Assembly (NCBI GenBank): GCA_002917075.1
Contig: NTMA01000006.1
Location: 434,001-498,000, forward strand
Direction of reading: 5' to 3'
Source: Hawksworthiomyces lignivorus
Taxonomy: Eukaryota; Ascomycota; Sordariomycetes; Ophiostomatales; Ophiostomataceae
DNA length: 64,000 nt
Shown: positions 41,192 through 53,847 of the stretch, in pieces
How the letters are laid out: every line of letters starts with the position of its first letter
Numbering within the stretch: position 1 is the first letter of the stretch
Notes under the pieces: generated by a model
Told to the model about the DNA's origin: nothing
Seen by the model: the letters and a program-made list of their open reading frames with translations, nothing else
Databases searched by the model: none
Position numbers and translations under genes: made by a program

Positions 41192-44100
41192 ATGGCCGAC
41201 ATAGCCTTGTCTGTTCCATTCTCTCCACTTGGCCTCTGGTCTCTAGGGGTTTCTTTTCTTCTCATCATTGCAGTTTCACTCATTAATTGGAAATGGTATT
41301 TGTTCACTCAGAAGCAGCCGCAGCAGGTGAATGACAGCGATGCATCTGAACCACATCGACGGAGAGGAGTGGTTAGCCTGGAACAGGTGTACCCCAATGA
41401 CCCTTCTGCGCTTGCAGATGTTGACATTATCGCCATCCACGGACTCGACACCAACTCCCACCATACGTGGGTCTGGAAGGACAAAGAGAAGCGGCGACCT
41501 GATGTGAACTGGCTGTCAGATGACGACATGCTGCCCGAAAAGGTCGGCCATGCTCGCATTTTCTTGTGTGACTGGCCTGCACATATGTTTGAGAGTCCAG
41601 ACTCTTCGCACAACACCATTGAAGAGTTTGCCCGTCTTCTTCTTCAAGGTATTAGTCGACGGGCACCGCTAGAAAATGGCCACAAAACCGAGAACCAACC
41701 CATCATTTTCATTGCCTCATGCCTCGGTGGTATCGTCTTGTCAAAGGCTCTTACTATGGCCACCAATGAGTTCAAGTCCGTACAAACAGCAACGCGGGGG
41801 ATTGTCTTTCTAGCCACGCCATTTAGAGGAACGTCCTTTGCAGATGTAGCAGCATGGGCTGAGCTAGGTTTAAAGGCACAGGCAGCAGCAAGCAACTGCC
41901 GTATCACTCCTCTGCTGCACTACGCCAAAGAGTCGTTCGATCTTAACGAGCTCGTCACCAGTTTTACTCAGCTGTGCCTTCAATCTAACTACACAGTTGT
42001 CACCTTTTATGAGCTGGGCAAGACGAATCTATACAAGAAGGCAATCCCGTTTATTAGAAGTGGCTCAAAGTTGGTACGCACGACTATGGGCATTCACTTC
42101 CCTTTCTGCTGATCGTTGGTCTGGTCCGCGTAACTAACATTATATAACTAGTTAGTGGACAAGAGCTCGGCCACATTGGATATTGTCGCGCACCCAATAC
42201 CGTTGCGGCGGAATCATTCCATGGCGAACAAGTTCGAGGGCCCCAAAGACCCAGACTATATCGTTGTATCTGGGAAAATTGTCTATATGCTAGCAAAAAC
42301 ACGGCAGAAAACACCAGATGAATGGATTCGAAACAACTATTACACAAAGGACAGACTAAGGATCGAACGCCTTTCTGGTGAACTTCTCCCCATAGAGCAA
42401 TGCTATATTAATCTGACTGTTGTACAACCATCCGGGCAACAAGCGATCCTAGAAAGCATATTCTTTTCTGAATTTCCGGAGAACGACGAGTTCAAGAATA
42501 TCGACTTGTCTACAATTTTCAATGGATCCAGCGACAATACCAGGCCAAAAAGAATCCTCATCCACGGGCGTGCGGGTGTGGGCAAGTCTACATTATGCAA
42601 GAAAATAGTCTATGATTTTGTTTTCAATACCGGCTCGGCGCTTCACCAGAATTGGAGCAAGCTGTTTGACCGCGTCCTATGGATCCCTCTTCGAAACCTA
42701 CAAGGTTTAGTCACTGCAGGGTATAACTACGAAGAGCTCTTCTACTATCAATTCTTCTACGTGGAGGGGATTGACAGTGGTCGCCGTCTTGCCACAGAGC
42801 TGTGGAGCATATTAAAAAACACGATAGATACCCGGCATGACCGTACCTTGTTTGTGCTTGATGGACTTGATGAGATCGCCTCGCATTATCACCGAATGGG
42901 CATGACAGAATTTCTCACTCATTTGCTCAACCACCGGAATGTTATTATCACGTCACGGCCACACGCCAGCATTCCCACACTGAAACCCTTTGATTTGGAA
43001 CTGGAAACTGTTGGGTTTACACAGGGACAGATGGTTGACTACCTCGCCGCCGATCCGAAGATGAAACACCACGCGACTGAGGTGCTGCTCCTTCTGGTGC
43101 GTAGCGACAGGTTGTTCAGTCTTTTCCGTATTCCCATTCAACTAGATGCACTCTGTCTCGTCTGGGAAGGCATCCCTACTTCTGGTGCCCCGGTCACGAG
43201 CACTTCTTTATATCAGGCCATTGAGCAGACGCTATGGAAAAAAGATGTAGCTAGGCTGGGAAAGAAACACAATGGCGATGTTTTGCTTCCGTCTGATATC
43301 GACATTTGCGAGGTTAGGAGCCTTGTTACAGACGAGATTCGTTTTCTTGAGAGTGCTGCCTTTTCCGGGCTCATCGACAACATTGTCAACTTCGACCCCA
43401 GCCAGCTTGCTCTCCATAAGCCACCGGGCATGCTTTTGGCCAAGACTCTGCCATACTTATCATTTATACGGTCGTCTGATAACATCAGGGATAGGCAACA
43501 CCAGCTCTATCATTTCATGCATCTCTCCTTTCAGGAGTACTTTGCAGCACGTTATTTCGCCAAGAAGTTTCAAGACGGACAACCACTTGAACATTTCGCG
43601 CCTCGCCAGGTCGTCACGAACATCAACTCTTTCTCCTTCATCCGTGAGCACAAGCATACGTCACGCTTTGAGAATTTCTGGCGCTTCGTAGCCGGAATCG
43701 TGGGGAGTGATGGTGCTGGTGGTAGTCTGGCAGCTTTCCTCGGCGCTATTCAGCAACAGCCGCGAGACTATCCGGAGAATGAACATTACCTTCTAATGCT
43801 GCAGTATCTTGTCGAAACTCCTGAAAAGTATGCTTGTCCAAAACATGTCGAAGACGACATCGTCCACTGGCTGTGGCTTCTCGCCGAGACAGAACAAACC
43901 GTTAACTTTTTCACCATCGATATCCCCGTGCCAATTCTTCTAAGAGCCTTGAGCGAAGGGTCCAGAAGTTTTCAAATTGCATACCTGAAGAGGCGCCCGC
44001 CCTTTACAAATCTTTTGATTCTTAATGCACCACCGGAAGTGCTCCAATGGCTGGCAGAAGACCTCTGGGACAGCAACGAGGAGATGGTATCTCTGTTTCT

Positions 44101-44560
44101 TCGCACGAACGGAGAAAAAATACCAGCTCCGACTATCGAAATTCTCTTAGCCAAAATAAGCAACAAAACTTCGGCTGGTCACACGCGCTCCCGTGCTGTT
44201 TATGCCCTTGAAGAGAAGACTACTTTGCCGGAGACAGCCCTGGCGGCTTTAGTTGCATGCCTTGACGATCTGGATACCGACATTTGCATATCGGCCCTCA
44301 CATGTCTAAAGACAATCAGGAACCTTTCAGACTATGTTCTGAACAGTGTTGCCATGAAGTTGAGAGATCCGGAAGAGAGAATACGTATCGCAGCCATCTC
44401 TACTCTTAGTCGAAACCGCCGTTTACCAGATGTTGCCACCAAATCTTTTATTTCGGCCCTTTATGACCCGTCCCCGTCTGTAAGGCAGATGGCCACAGAA
44501 TCTATTTTTCCTCGTACTCGAAGCCGGAGCGGGCATGGAGCGCCAGTACATAGACAGTGA
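41192..44560 (+). CDS. NLR with alpha/beta-hydrolase (SesB-like) N-terminus, NACHT and HEAT repeats
   Basis: Exons 41192..42073 and 42152..44560, intron 78 nt in phase 0 (1096 aa). A single N-terminal membrane segment (about residues 12-32, LGLWSLGVSFLLIIAVSLI) precedes an alpha/beta-hydrolase domain (about 75-290; IIAIHGLDTNS, CDWPA, VFLATPFRGT). The nucleophile elbow, normally GHSLGG, reads ASCLGG with Cys-177 in the Ser position. Next LVDKSSA linker, then NACHT: P-loop GRAGVGKS (about 433-440) and Walker B LFVLDGLDEI. The C-terminus has HEAT-like helical pairs (LPETALAALVACLDD, VAMKLRDPEERIRIAAISTL, ALYDPSPSVRQMATES), then stops after a basic tail, so the sensor may be shortened. The hydrolase is the presumed effector, as in SesB-type NLRs. 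An upstream broken copy exists. Confidence 0.88.
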
Positions 44561-47102
44561 GCGGGACATGGCTAGACGCATAGCAGATTGGGGTGTTGTC
44601 GGGATCGTCTACAGGGAATGAGCCATCGTCCCGATGGCCGATTTCAGATAGAACTGTATGACTGTGCTGGCACAACCGGTATCTTATTTCGCCGGTTAAG
44701 TTCTTACGGGGAAAAAAAGTCACAACAGGGCAGACTCGTGATGCAGCCGGTTCTATCTCTATTATAACCAGTTTTTCTCTATTTTCTTGCAATTACTCTC
44801 TCTTCCTTTAAGACTACTATCTTGTGTTAGATACTACTAGCATCGATGTAGTAATACTAGATTATTAGTGCTAATAGCGACAATAAAACTGAAAGATGCA
44901 AACTGTTGCTTGAAACTGATCACCAAGAAAGGTGACACCCCATTAATGCTGAGATAGGGTTGCCTGGTCCTGTTGCATCGGCAAAGTCTTAAAACAGTGT
45001 AGCATATCTTTAACAAATGAATTGATCTCAGTGGGTCAAATGTAGAGGGTATGGTTGTTCTTGGCTTCAAACAAGCATTCTGTAGGCAAGTGTAACCGAT
45101 CCCAACTGGATGGGGCATTCTGCGTCATCTATGAAACTGCTCGGTTCCATCATTGTGTAGGATACCAGCGACACTGGCTGTTAAATAAAATTGGCCTTAG
45201 GTTGTGAGAGCGGTATTGTAGTTAGTTTAATTATTTGAGTAAAAAAATGAAAAAAAAAGCCACACACCATGGGAAAAGTGAATAGAGTAACTGAGGAAAA
45301 CAGAAGGTGTTTTTGTTTACTATCGTATACCATCGTCTACCATTGTGTGGATACCAGGCAGTTTTAACCCGAAACCCAAAGACATGAAAGAGGAGAAAAA
45401 AAGGCTCCTTAAGAGCAATTTAATGATAATATTTCTGAGTAGTAGGACCGGTAAGGGTTGTTCAGATGTGCAATGGTCGACTGGCCAGCGGCGATTCGGC
45501 TGGGTTTGCCCTGTAGAGGACTCGTTTGGAATGCTTGTCTCGGAGCTGACACAAGGGTGCACCTGGTCAGCCATCAAATATGAGATCCACAATCGAAGCA
45601 TAAAAAGAAAGAAGCGTAAGCAAGGCTGTGCAGATCTCAAACTGACCCGAGCGAGCAGGCTGGTAGGATGGCTGAGCTTATGAGTAGCAGAAATATGGGC
45701 ATACATCGGGTAAAAAAAGCCAAGCATCTCACAAGACAGGAAAACGAGCAGCAGCGCCCTTAGGGAAGATTCAAGAAATCAATTTGATACAATGATTTTA
45801 AGCTTACACTAACTACATAGAGCAAGGATGTGACTCTCCACGCCGACTTTTGTTTCTATTAGTCTCAAGTTGTCTTATGGTAAAACCGTCAGGCATTCTA
45901 TAACAGCTTACCATCGTCAACGGGCTAGTCTCCTATAGTATTGTACTGAAACAGGAGACTGATAATGTTTTGTGTTAGTAATTGGCGTTGCCGTCTGTCT
46001 TGGCAAAGAGAAGTAAGGGACGTGAAGGTGGAAAGAGCCTCGACGAATCTGCCTCTCCACTTGGAGAAGAAGAAGTGATCGAAGACAGCAACCGCCGTAA
46101 CGGTACTGTTTCACTTTATCTAACAGCTGCTTGTACTTATGGGATAGAGAAAGGCTTAAAGGGCCCCGAAAAGTATAAAGAAAGGACACCTTCCCCGCAT
46201 AGTTGGGATTTATTTCTTGCTTTTTTTCCATCAGACCAACTCTACCAATACCCTTCAACAGCTCTACTTTTTCCTTCTGCTTTTCATTCACTTCGTAGCC
46301 GATTGATTTGTGCTGTTCCTTTAAATTCCCCCACCTGTCCATCTTTCAAGTATTCCATGTTATGAACCAAGTGGTTTCAAGTGGTTTATGCTGGAAGAGA
46401 GACAACGGCTTAGCTGTTACTGTGATTATGCTTTGTTATGAGAGTTGTAGGAAGTAACTCACTCGCTTGTCTGATCTACTCGCTTATCAACTACGTTATA
46501 AGAATTTATTTCACCTCTTTAAGTGTGAGTTTCAGGCTCCTAAGATACAGTTATAAATTTTACACACAGCTATAGCGCAGCCAGCACAGGCTGCGCAGAC
46601 TTGTGCTGCCCTGTGTTGCCATGTGCTGCCCTGTGCAGAGTTGCTTAGCGCCTGTGTCAGCGTGCTTAGCACTTGTGCTCTTTTCAAAATACAACGTCGG
46701 ATTAGCAGGGCTAAAAGTGACAGGATTCGTCTTTTATAACATATATATTATCGATCAAACCTTGGATAAAACTTTTTTAAAATAATGAATTTATACCATA
46801 TAACTTTCTCAATCTTTCTTCTATTATTTTTATTAGACTTAATTTTCGTCCGTAGGGCCTTGGCCCATTATACATATACAACCACAGTCACCAAATGCAC
46901 TTCCTATAGCCTAGTCGTGAAAAACGCCCTATATAACCGTGGTCATAAAGGTAAAGCTCACTTAAAGCCAACTTTGCCTGAACAAAATAAAATTAGTATA
47001 ATATTATTAAAGCGTTAACCCGAATTTATACGTTTTTGTGACCGCGAAATCATTGGGATCTATTTTAATTCAATTTTACTGTGTTTTGAACGTGACGTTG
47101 TA
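44561..47102. other. AT-rich intergenic DNA, about 2.5 kb
   Basis: No gene can be supported. A minus-strand frame at 44502-44792 has an unusual conserved-looking stretch (HRDDGSFPVDDPDNTPICY) but no start context, domain or exon partner. The segment 46853-46870 resembles the inverted start of the solo LTR at 38962. Confidence 0.45.
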
Positions 47103-47260
47103 GGCGCGATTTCCCTTACTGCGTTTGGCCACATTAACATTCTTGTCAACAATTCAAACATTGCTGTCAACCTACCTTTCAAGAAACAGATGCTTGGCCA
47201 CTAGAATCAGCCTGTCAACCTCAGTTCTACTCCGTAGGTTTGTCTGCCATGTGGTTTGGG
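47103..47260 (+). pseudogene. short-chain dehydrogenase (SDR) relic
   Basis: The frame from 47103 reads TAFGHINILVNNSNIAVNLP, matching the SDR stretch FGxIDILVNNAG, and is closed by a stop at 47202 and more behind. Neither the cofactor-binding Gly motif nor the YxxxK site is found near. A fragment only. Confidence 0.45.
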
Positions 47261-47586
47261 ATCGGTATGGAATGCACCGAGAGACGATCACTATGATGCG
47301 TGGCTTCGACTGGCGTGGATCTATCTTAGCGGCTAGCCAACAAACTTAAACGTGATTAAATAACCCGAAATTCGAAACGCCTGTTCTAGCTAAACTAAAG
47401 TAATGGACGCTAGAAAATATGTGGAGTTAGTACTTCTAACTCCACAACGCGGGTTGCCGGCTACCGAGCACCGCATACGCCGATAGCCGCTGACATGGAA
47501 ATTCTAAATAGAAATCTTCGTGATGCTCACCCAGACTTCATATTTCTCGATTGAGAGGAACTAACTCAGTCCGCAGTTTTGCTCAC

Positions 47587-49716
47587 ATGATGCTTTCAGG
47601 CAAGGCAGCTTTAGCCCTTACGTGGTGGCAATGGCTGCTCTTCTTCGCAACTCACAGAGTATCTGCTAAGAAGCCTAACATTCTATTCATTTTGACAGAC
47701 GACCAGGATGACCATATGCAGTCTCTGGTAATACAAGTCCTTGTTTTGTAATTTCCCTGAATTATGACAACATTCACTAACATTGTATACTATAGGAGTT
47801 TATGCCCAATGTCCACAATTTTATTCAGAAGCAGGGAACCACATACGCAAATCACTACTGTACTGTTGCGCTTTGCTGTCCTTCAAGAGTCAATCTGTGG
47901 ACTGGCAGAGCTGCTCATAACACCAACATCACTGACATCGTCGCACCATTTGGTAGTATAACCTCCTAGCTTGTACTTGTTTCGCGGTCATCCTAGCAGC
48001 CCTAACCCATACTTCATTGCTTAGGCGGCTACCCTCGGATCGTAGAAGAAGGCATCGAGAAGAATTTGCTGGCGCACTGGGTGCAAGCGGCTGGTTATAA
48101 CACCTATTATGCTGGCAAAATGTGGAACATGCATACCATCAAGAATTACAACAGTCCAGTCCAATCGGGATTTAATGGATCAGCATTTCTTTTGGATCCT
48201 TTCACTTATGCCTATTGGAATGCACGCATCTCGCATAATGGAGGTGCACCACAGAATTACGACGGCCAATACTCGACGGAAGTCATTGCGGAAAAGGCAA
48301 GGGGCTTCCTCGACGAAGCAATGGAGCTCAGTGACCCTTGGTTCCTGACGATAGCCCCAATCGCACCGCATTCTGATGTGAAGGAGAATCCCCCGCAATT
48401 CGAAGTCAACCCTCCACCGTACCTAGAGCGGCATGCGCATCTGTTCAAAGACTATAAGATTCCTAGAACCGACAATTACAATCCCGACAAGGTGCGCTGT
48501 GCAACAGATGTGTGAGCATTACTACGCCTTCTTGCTCCTTTGCTAATATCTTTTCGCATAGGCGAGTGGCGTTGGATGGATCAAAGAATTGCCAAAGCTT
48601 GACGAGGATGCGTTAGAATACTTCGACGAGTACCAGCGCGCGCGGCTCCGCTCATTGCAGGCCGTGGACGAGATGGTCGGGGCCTTGATTAAGCAGCTTG
48701 AGAAGAACAATGTACTAAAAGACACGTATATATTTTACACGACGGACAACGGTTTCCATATCGCACAACACCGTAAGTCATTACACTTCAGCGTTGGACG
48801 GTATTCCAATCTATCCCGTTCTCTGGCTGAACTAAATTCAAAAAAGGACTGTCTCCTGGGAAGCAATGCGGATTCGAAACCGATATTCATATCCCCATGG
48901 TCATCCGTGGACCTGGGGTTGCTGCCGGACGCGTCTATACTGGGGTAACATCTCACACAGACGTCGCGCCTACCATAATGGAGCTCATAGGAGAGGCTCA
49001 GCGTCCCGAATTCGATGGTCTTCCGTTTCCGGTCAAAGATGGAGCTACGTCAGAGGCCGTTGCGCGGCATGAACACGCCAGCATCGAGCATTGGGGCGTT
49101 GCTGTTCCCGAAGGTCGCTATGGCAAATACGGTAGCTATTCTAGAATGGGCGGCATCGGATCGTCGACAAATCTTAATACTTACAAAGGCCTAAGGCTAC
49201 AAGGACCTGGATATAACATCTACTACTCTGTTTGGTGCCATGGAGAATCCGAGTACTACGACGTTACGGTAAGGTCTAGACCCTTCTCCTCGCATATGCA
49301 TACCAAAAATGCCAGGCTTTGTCAGATCTAGAATTGTCAGTTAATTTGTCTCTGCGCAGTTGGACCCTGGTCAAGTACATAACTACCTCGGTGGCAATAT
49401 GGAAAGTCTTAGAAAATCCTACCAAGTACATGGCCAGCCGTTGAAGCACGTTGTCTCTAGACTAGATGCATTACTTATGGTTGTAAAATCTTGCAAGAAT
49501 CGTTCCTGCATCGAACCATGGAGAGTTCTGCATCCTGATGGCTCGGTCAGAACTCTGAAGGATGCTCTGGCAACAAAATACGACACATTCTACGAGTCTC
49601 AGCCTAAAGTTGCCTTTGAGCGGTGCGAGATGGGTTATCTGAGAGACCTAGAAGGTCCCCATGATGTGCATTTGTGGGTTGACGAGGCGTATCTTGGGGA
49701 CCACGACGAGCTCTAG
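47587..49716 (+). CDS. Secreted/vesicular arylsulfatase
   Basis: Six exons: 47587..47727, 47796..47952, 48025..48491, 48562..48772, 48847..49268, 49360..49716 (584 aa), all phases consistent. Signal peptide around ALALTWWQWLLFFATHRVSA, then KKPNILFILTDDQDDHM, the sulfatase opening with metal-binding Asp pair. The formylglycine motif C-x-P-S-R is present as CCPSR in TVALCCPSRVNLWTGR; later APHSDVKE, FYTTDNGFHIAQHR (metal-binding DN) and the C-terminal half SHTDVAPTIMELIG and LDPGQVHNY. Potential N-glycosylation at NGSA and NITD. Function: hydrolysis of sulfate esters, for sulfur scavenging or glycan degradation. Fungal arylsulfatases are usually under sulfur control; no element was identified here. 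An ATG at 47551 would only extend the signal region. Confidence 0.92.
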
Positions 49717-50473
49717 ACACAATGGAGTGAAAATAAATACTGTTTACCTCACAATCCAATCAAAGCCTAGAGCGCGGCTGTTAAGGAGAGCTGAAGAAGC
49801 AGGCTATTAGACATAATGCCAGTTAGGTCACGTAGATTGGAATTGGCGCCAAAAGCCAGTTGTAAGCGTATGACGAAGGGCCGGGACAACCAGTCCGAAG
49901 TTAGACAGAGAAATTTAAACATACTCAAGTAAATCTAGAAATCCTGTACTGTGACTTGTGTTTTTAAGATATTCACCGGAAATCGATGGCGGCTTGTGTT
50001 AGATCTACTGGGCTGTGCTTTGCGAAGTGACCTAGTAATGAGAGGTTCCGCTGAACCGCAGGATTGTGCTAGGTTGATAAGAGTCTAAACTAATAAGGAT
50101 TATATACATAGTTTCAGGTCGTGGATACGTGCAATCAATCGACTATGTCTTATTGAAGAGGGTAGAACGCAGTAGGCACAGAGATAGGAAACTTTCTCTC
50201 CAGGCGTTCTGTAGTCGTCCATAGCATTGCCAGCACTTCATTACTTCTATCATGACAACATTGCCATATTAACACTCTTCCCCTCTCTATCAATGGAAAA
50301 AGCAAAGACAATGTAATATGTGAGGTTCGGGCTCATTAACAATCCTCACATGTTGTTTTAGTAGCCTTATAAGTCTCTCATGGTAGACGTGTTCTCATTC
50401 GAGCCAATTTACTAAATTACAGGACACCTAATTAAAGTAAAGAAACTTTCACCTTTACAATGCTTACACTTTA
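49717..50473. other. intergenic, convergent ends of sulfatase and transporter
   Basis: AT-rich, about 750 bp, nothing recognisable; a short dyad TGTGAGG..CCTCACA at 50320-50350 is noted. Confidence 0.5.
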
Positions 50474-52420
50474 CTACCCCTCAATCTCCTCAGCCCTAAC
50501 TTTGGTCTCTGCTACACCTTTGTTCTCAATAGTAGTCAACAGGTGACCGATGCCTGTAGTCTCGTATTTAGAGAACTGCCAAGCATAAATGTTGGCCTCG
50601 AAGAGGTCGTCAACTTCTTCCAGCGATCTCCCCTATGAAACATAGGGGTGTTAATGAGAGATTTTGGAAACAATTAAGTTTAAAGAAACCCACCTTAAGT
50701 TCCGGAAAGAAAAAAACGGTCCAAACAACTCCAAATGCGGCGACGGAGCCAAAGATCCATCCGATGTTAACTCCCATCCGAGGGAGCAGATATGGGGTCA
50801 CGAAAGTGACTAAAAACGCTGCGGCAACATCAACAGCAGTTCCAAATGCCTACATTGCGGAGGAGTTAACAATCAGGAGACAAAGGTCACTTCTACCACG
50901 AAAAGGGGAGGGGGAGATCTTTTATGTACCATAATCTTCTTCCTCATTCGTACGCCCCCAATCTCGGCACCAGTAAGGAAAGCCGTGCTCGTAGCAGAAA
51001 CGCGCGCTGCGGCTAAGACCATGATAAGGCAGGCAATGATCGTATTTTGTTCATTGATATTGAGGTGTCGACGGAGGCCGAGGCCAGCCGCGAGATAGAG
51101 CAGAACGGTGCAGCCAATGCTACCCCCAATCATCAAGGGCCGGCGCCCAACGATATCGAATAAAACCACTGCCATAACGCAACCCATAAACGCAGAGACC
51201 TGCCCAAGAGTTGAATACGTAAAGGCCAGGGCACCTAGGCCCTGCTGAACGTAGAATGTGGCGCCGTACGACTGAACAAATTGATTTCCATTGGTCTGTT
51301 CGAGTACGAACAGCGTTGCGGTAATCTATCAAATTCAAAATTAGAATTGGCTGCGAATAGGAAAAGAAATGACTAAATAGAAGTTGAGAGAAAAACTGAA
51401 GATGATGAGCGTTTAGTCCTTTAATACTCACCCAGGTTCGTCGGATGTATTTTCTACTGAAGAGGTCCAACCAGCTGCCTTGCTCCACAGCCTCAGACTG
51501 CTCGATGAATTGCTCTAGCATGTCCACCTCTACCTGCGTGGCACCGCTATCAACATCGTGTTTAGACCGCAGTTTATCAAGATTAGCCTTGGCAAGGTCC
51601 TTAGAGCCTTTCAGGAGCAGCCAGCGGGGAGACTCTATAGTTAAGGGCAACAAGAGAAGTAGCCCAACACTAGGAATAAACTGCATGCTGATGGGTATGA
51701 CCCAACCTTTGATGCTTTTCTCTGTGGCAAAGGCACGAGACATGCCGGCGCCCCAGAGATTACCTAGGCCGGAAAGCATGACGAGAGACCCAGACAAAGC
51801 TCCACGCGAGGAGGCTGGGGCGATCTCAGCAGTGTAAGACGGTACAGCATTTTCAACAAGACCGACGGCGTAATAGGCGACAATACGACCCACGGTGAAT
51901 TGGACCCACTCGGCAGATGTTAGTTCGACTATATACAAGGCTTTGTGTTAGTAGCTCAAGGGTCTCGAGAACGCCGTGGTGGGATATCTTACTGATGGTA
52001 GCAACGATCTGAACTACTGCAGCAAGGTACATGGTCTTCTGAAAACCAAAGCGTTTGATAATGAGCTCAGAAGTAAAACAACCTAGAATCTTCCCAATCC
52101 AGGGGAAAGAATTCATCATTGATGCGCGTGACGTAGGCAGGGAGAATGTGCCACCAGCATTCTGCACGCCAAAGTGGGAGAGAAAGGACGGAAGGGCTTG
52201 TAGTGAACCGAAAGAGCCTGTGTCACTAGACAGGTCGTCAATGAATGGAGTCAAAGCATTCCGTGACGTTGAAGACACTCCCAACTAGTCACGCAAATAT
52301 AAAAAAGTAGGGTTAATGATATCTGATAACTTACATGCCGAACAGGAGAGCACCTTGAAGAAAGACAGCGCAGCAGAAGACAAGGTACGGTGTCATGGAA
52401 CGCCATGCTTCGAAAGCCAT
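50474..52420 (-). CDS. MFS sugar-type transporter
   Basis: Six exons: 52335..52420, 51993..52225, 51432..51928, 50930..51325, 50694..50849, 50474..50632 (508 aa), phases consistent. The first exon, MAFEAWRSMTPYLVFCCAVF, joins across a 109-nt intron to IDTGSFGSLQALPSFL, the opening of fungal hexose/disaccharide permeases. Sugar-porter signatures: VGRIVAYYAVGLVENAVPSY with EIAP, ESPRWLLLKG after helix 6, DIVGRRPLMIGGS after helix 8, and a C-terminal PELKGRSLEEVDDLF. About 12 hydrophobic segments. Substrate unknown, probably an alpha-glucoside or plant-derived sugar. It converges with the sulfatase gene; common use in glycan foraging is possible but not shown. Confidence 0.9.
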
Positions 52421-53313
52421 GACAGCCAGCGGATGGTATCGTTGCGTCGATGTAGAAGAGTTTTATAAGAGGAACAGAGATGCTGTCGGAATTGGGAAGA
52501 CAAAAAAAATGTTGAGAAATATCAACAACGACCACCAAAGGCTTTAAGATATCGCAGGAGTGCGATGAGATGTATAAGATATGTGCCTCCACAACGAAAG
52601 TTGTTGTTCAAGGACCCAGACTACCTCTTACAGCTTGATCCAGAACAACGGTGTATTAATGGTAGATTCTACGCTTAATGAATTGGATTGCCGGATCACA
52701 CCGGCACCCGCGCCGGCTCTACCAGCACACCGATAGCCGTGCTCTCGGAGTATTTGGTGGCGAAGGCTTGCTCTTGATACGAATATTACCCCGCGTTTAA
52801 TTCCAATTTCAGAAAGGCGGCTGCTTCGAAAGTGAGGAGGCAGTCCGGGGTAACAAGCCTTAATGCACTAATAATGCGGAGGTTGTCTGTCGGGGCATTG
52901 AGTGAAGATTTGGTACGTGTTGAGAGTAGGATTTGTACAAACTAACAAAGACGCTCAATCGCGATTATAGGCTACGAACGAAAGGGCTCAGGCTTGAGCG
53001 CTAGGAAACTACGACAAGGAAATAGGCCATTTTCAACCATGGTTATACACAACCACTGTCTTCATCAGTGGATTTTCCCCCTTTTAGTTATTTTTAGCGT
53101 ATCTTATTTTTGCGTACTGTAGTCCACTTAGGGCGATACAGCCATCCGCCCACGCCTAACAGTGCACCGCGGTGGTCTCCTGTCGTAGCATGGTGCTACG
53201 TTGCTTAAAGTATATAGAAAATACGGCGTAGTTGAACTAAGAGTTGGCACGCAGCCGTGCACCGACCCAGTTGCGGCCGTTTGTTAACAAGGCAGGTGAC
53301 GGCAGCTTGGCCG

Positions 53314-53369
53314 GGGTGAGACCGTTGCAAAAAAAAAAAAAAAAAAAAAAAAAAAGGCTGGTCTCACCC
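53314..53369. repeat. 10-bp inverted repeat around a run of 27 A
   Basis: GGGTGAGACC (53314-53323) and its exact complement GGTCTCACCC (53360-53369) flank GTTGC, 27 A residues (53329-53355) and GGCT. Confidence 0.85.
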
Positions 53370-53809
53370 GCGGCAGTCGTAGACCAGACTCATGCACCAG
53401 ACGCTATCGGTCTTTTAGATGGCCAGGACAAGCGTGGTGTCGTATGGGAGAGGTTGGCCTAAGCTTGTGCCCTTCGTTAAGCGGTGGCATTGTAAGCTCA
53501 TGAACTAGGTCTGTAAGCAGGCTAGTGAAGATGAGATGGAGTTGAAAAGGAAAAATAAGAGATGACGGATTAATAATTGTTTTTGCGTAGTAAACTCGGT
53601 AGTAAACGAAATGGTAGTAGGAGAGATAGACATTTAGGCCTTGTAGAAAGGCAGTAGAATTTGTATGGTTGAATGCTTAGAGGTATTTGACTTTTGTGTT
53701 TTATTATAACACTTTTTGCTTTTTTGTAAGGTGTAATGTGTGGGAGTATTTGTTTACTTTTCTGACTACCATCGCCTGCCGACGTAACGTCCGCTGAGAT
53801 TACAAGCTA

Positions 53810-53847
53810 GCTCCCGGCGGGGAAGGGGGGCAGCAGCCGCCGGGAGC
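53810..53847. repeat. perfect 11-bp GC-rich hairpin
   Basis: GCTCCCGGCGG (53810-53820) pairs with CCGCCGGGAGC (53837-53847); the 16-nt loop is G-rich (GGAAGGGGGGCAGCAG). Confidence 0.85.

Noticed and set aside
44502..44792. Minus-strand frame with HRDDGSFPVDDPDN
   Set aside because: Overlaps the end of the NLR, has no recognisable domain or exon partner.
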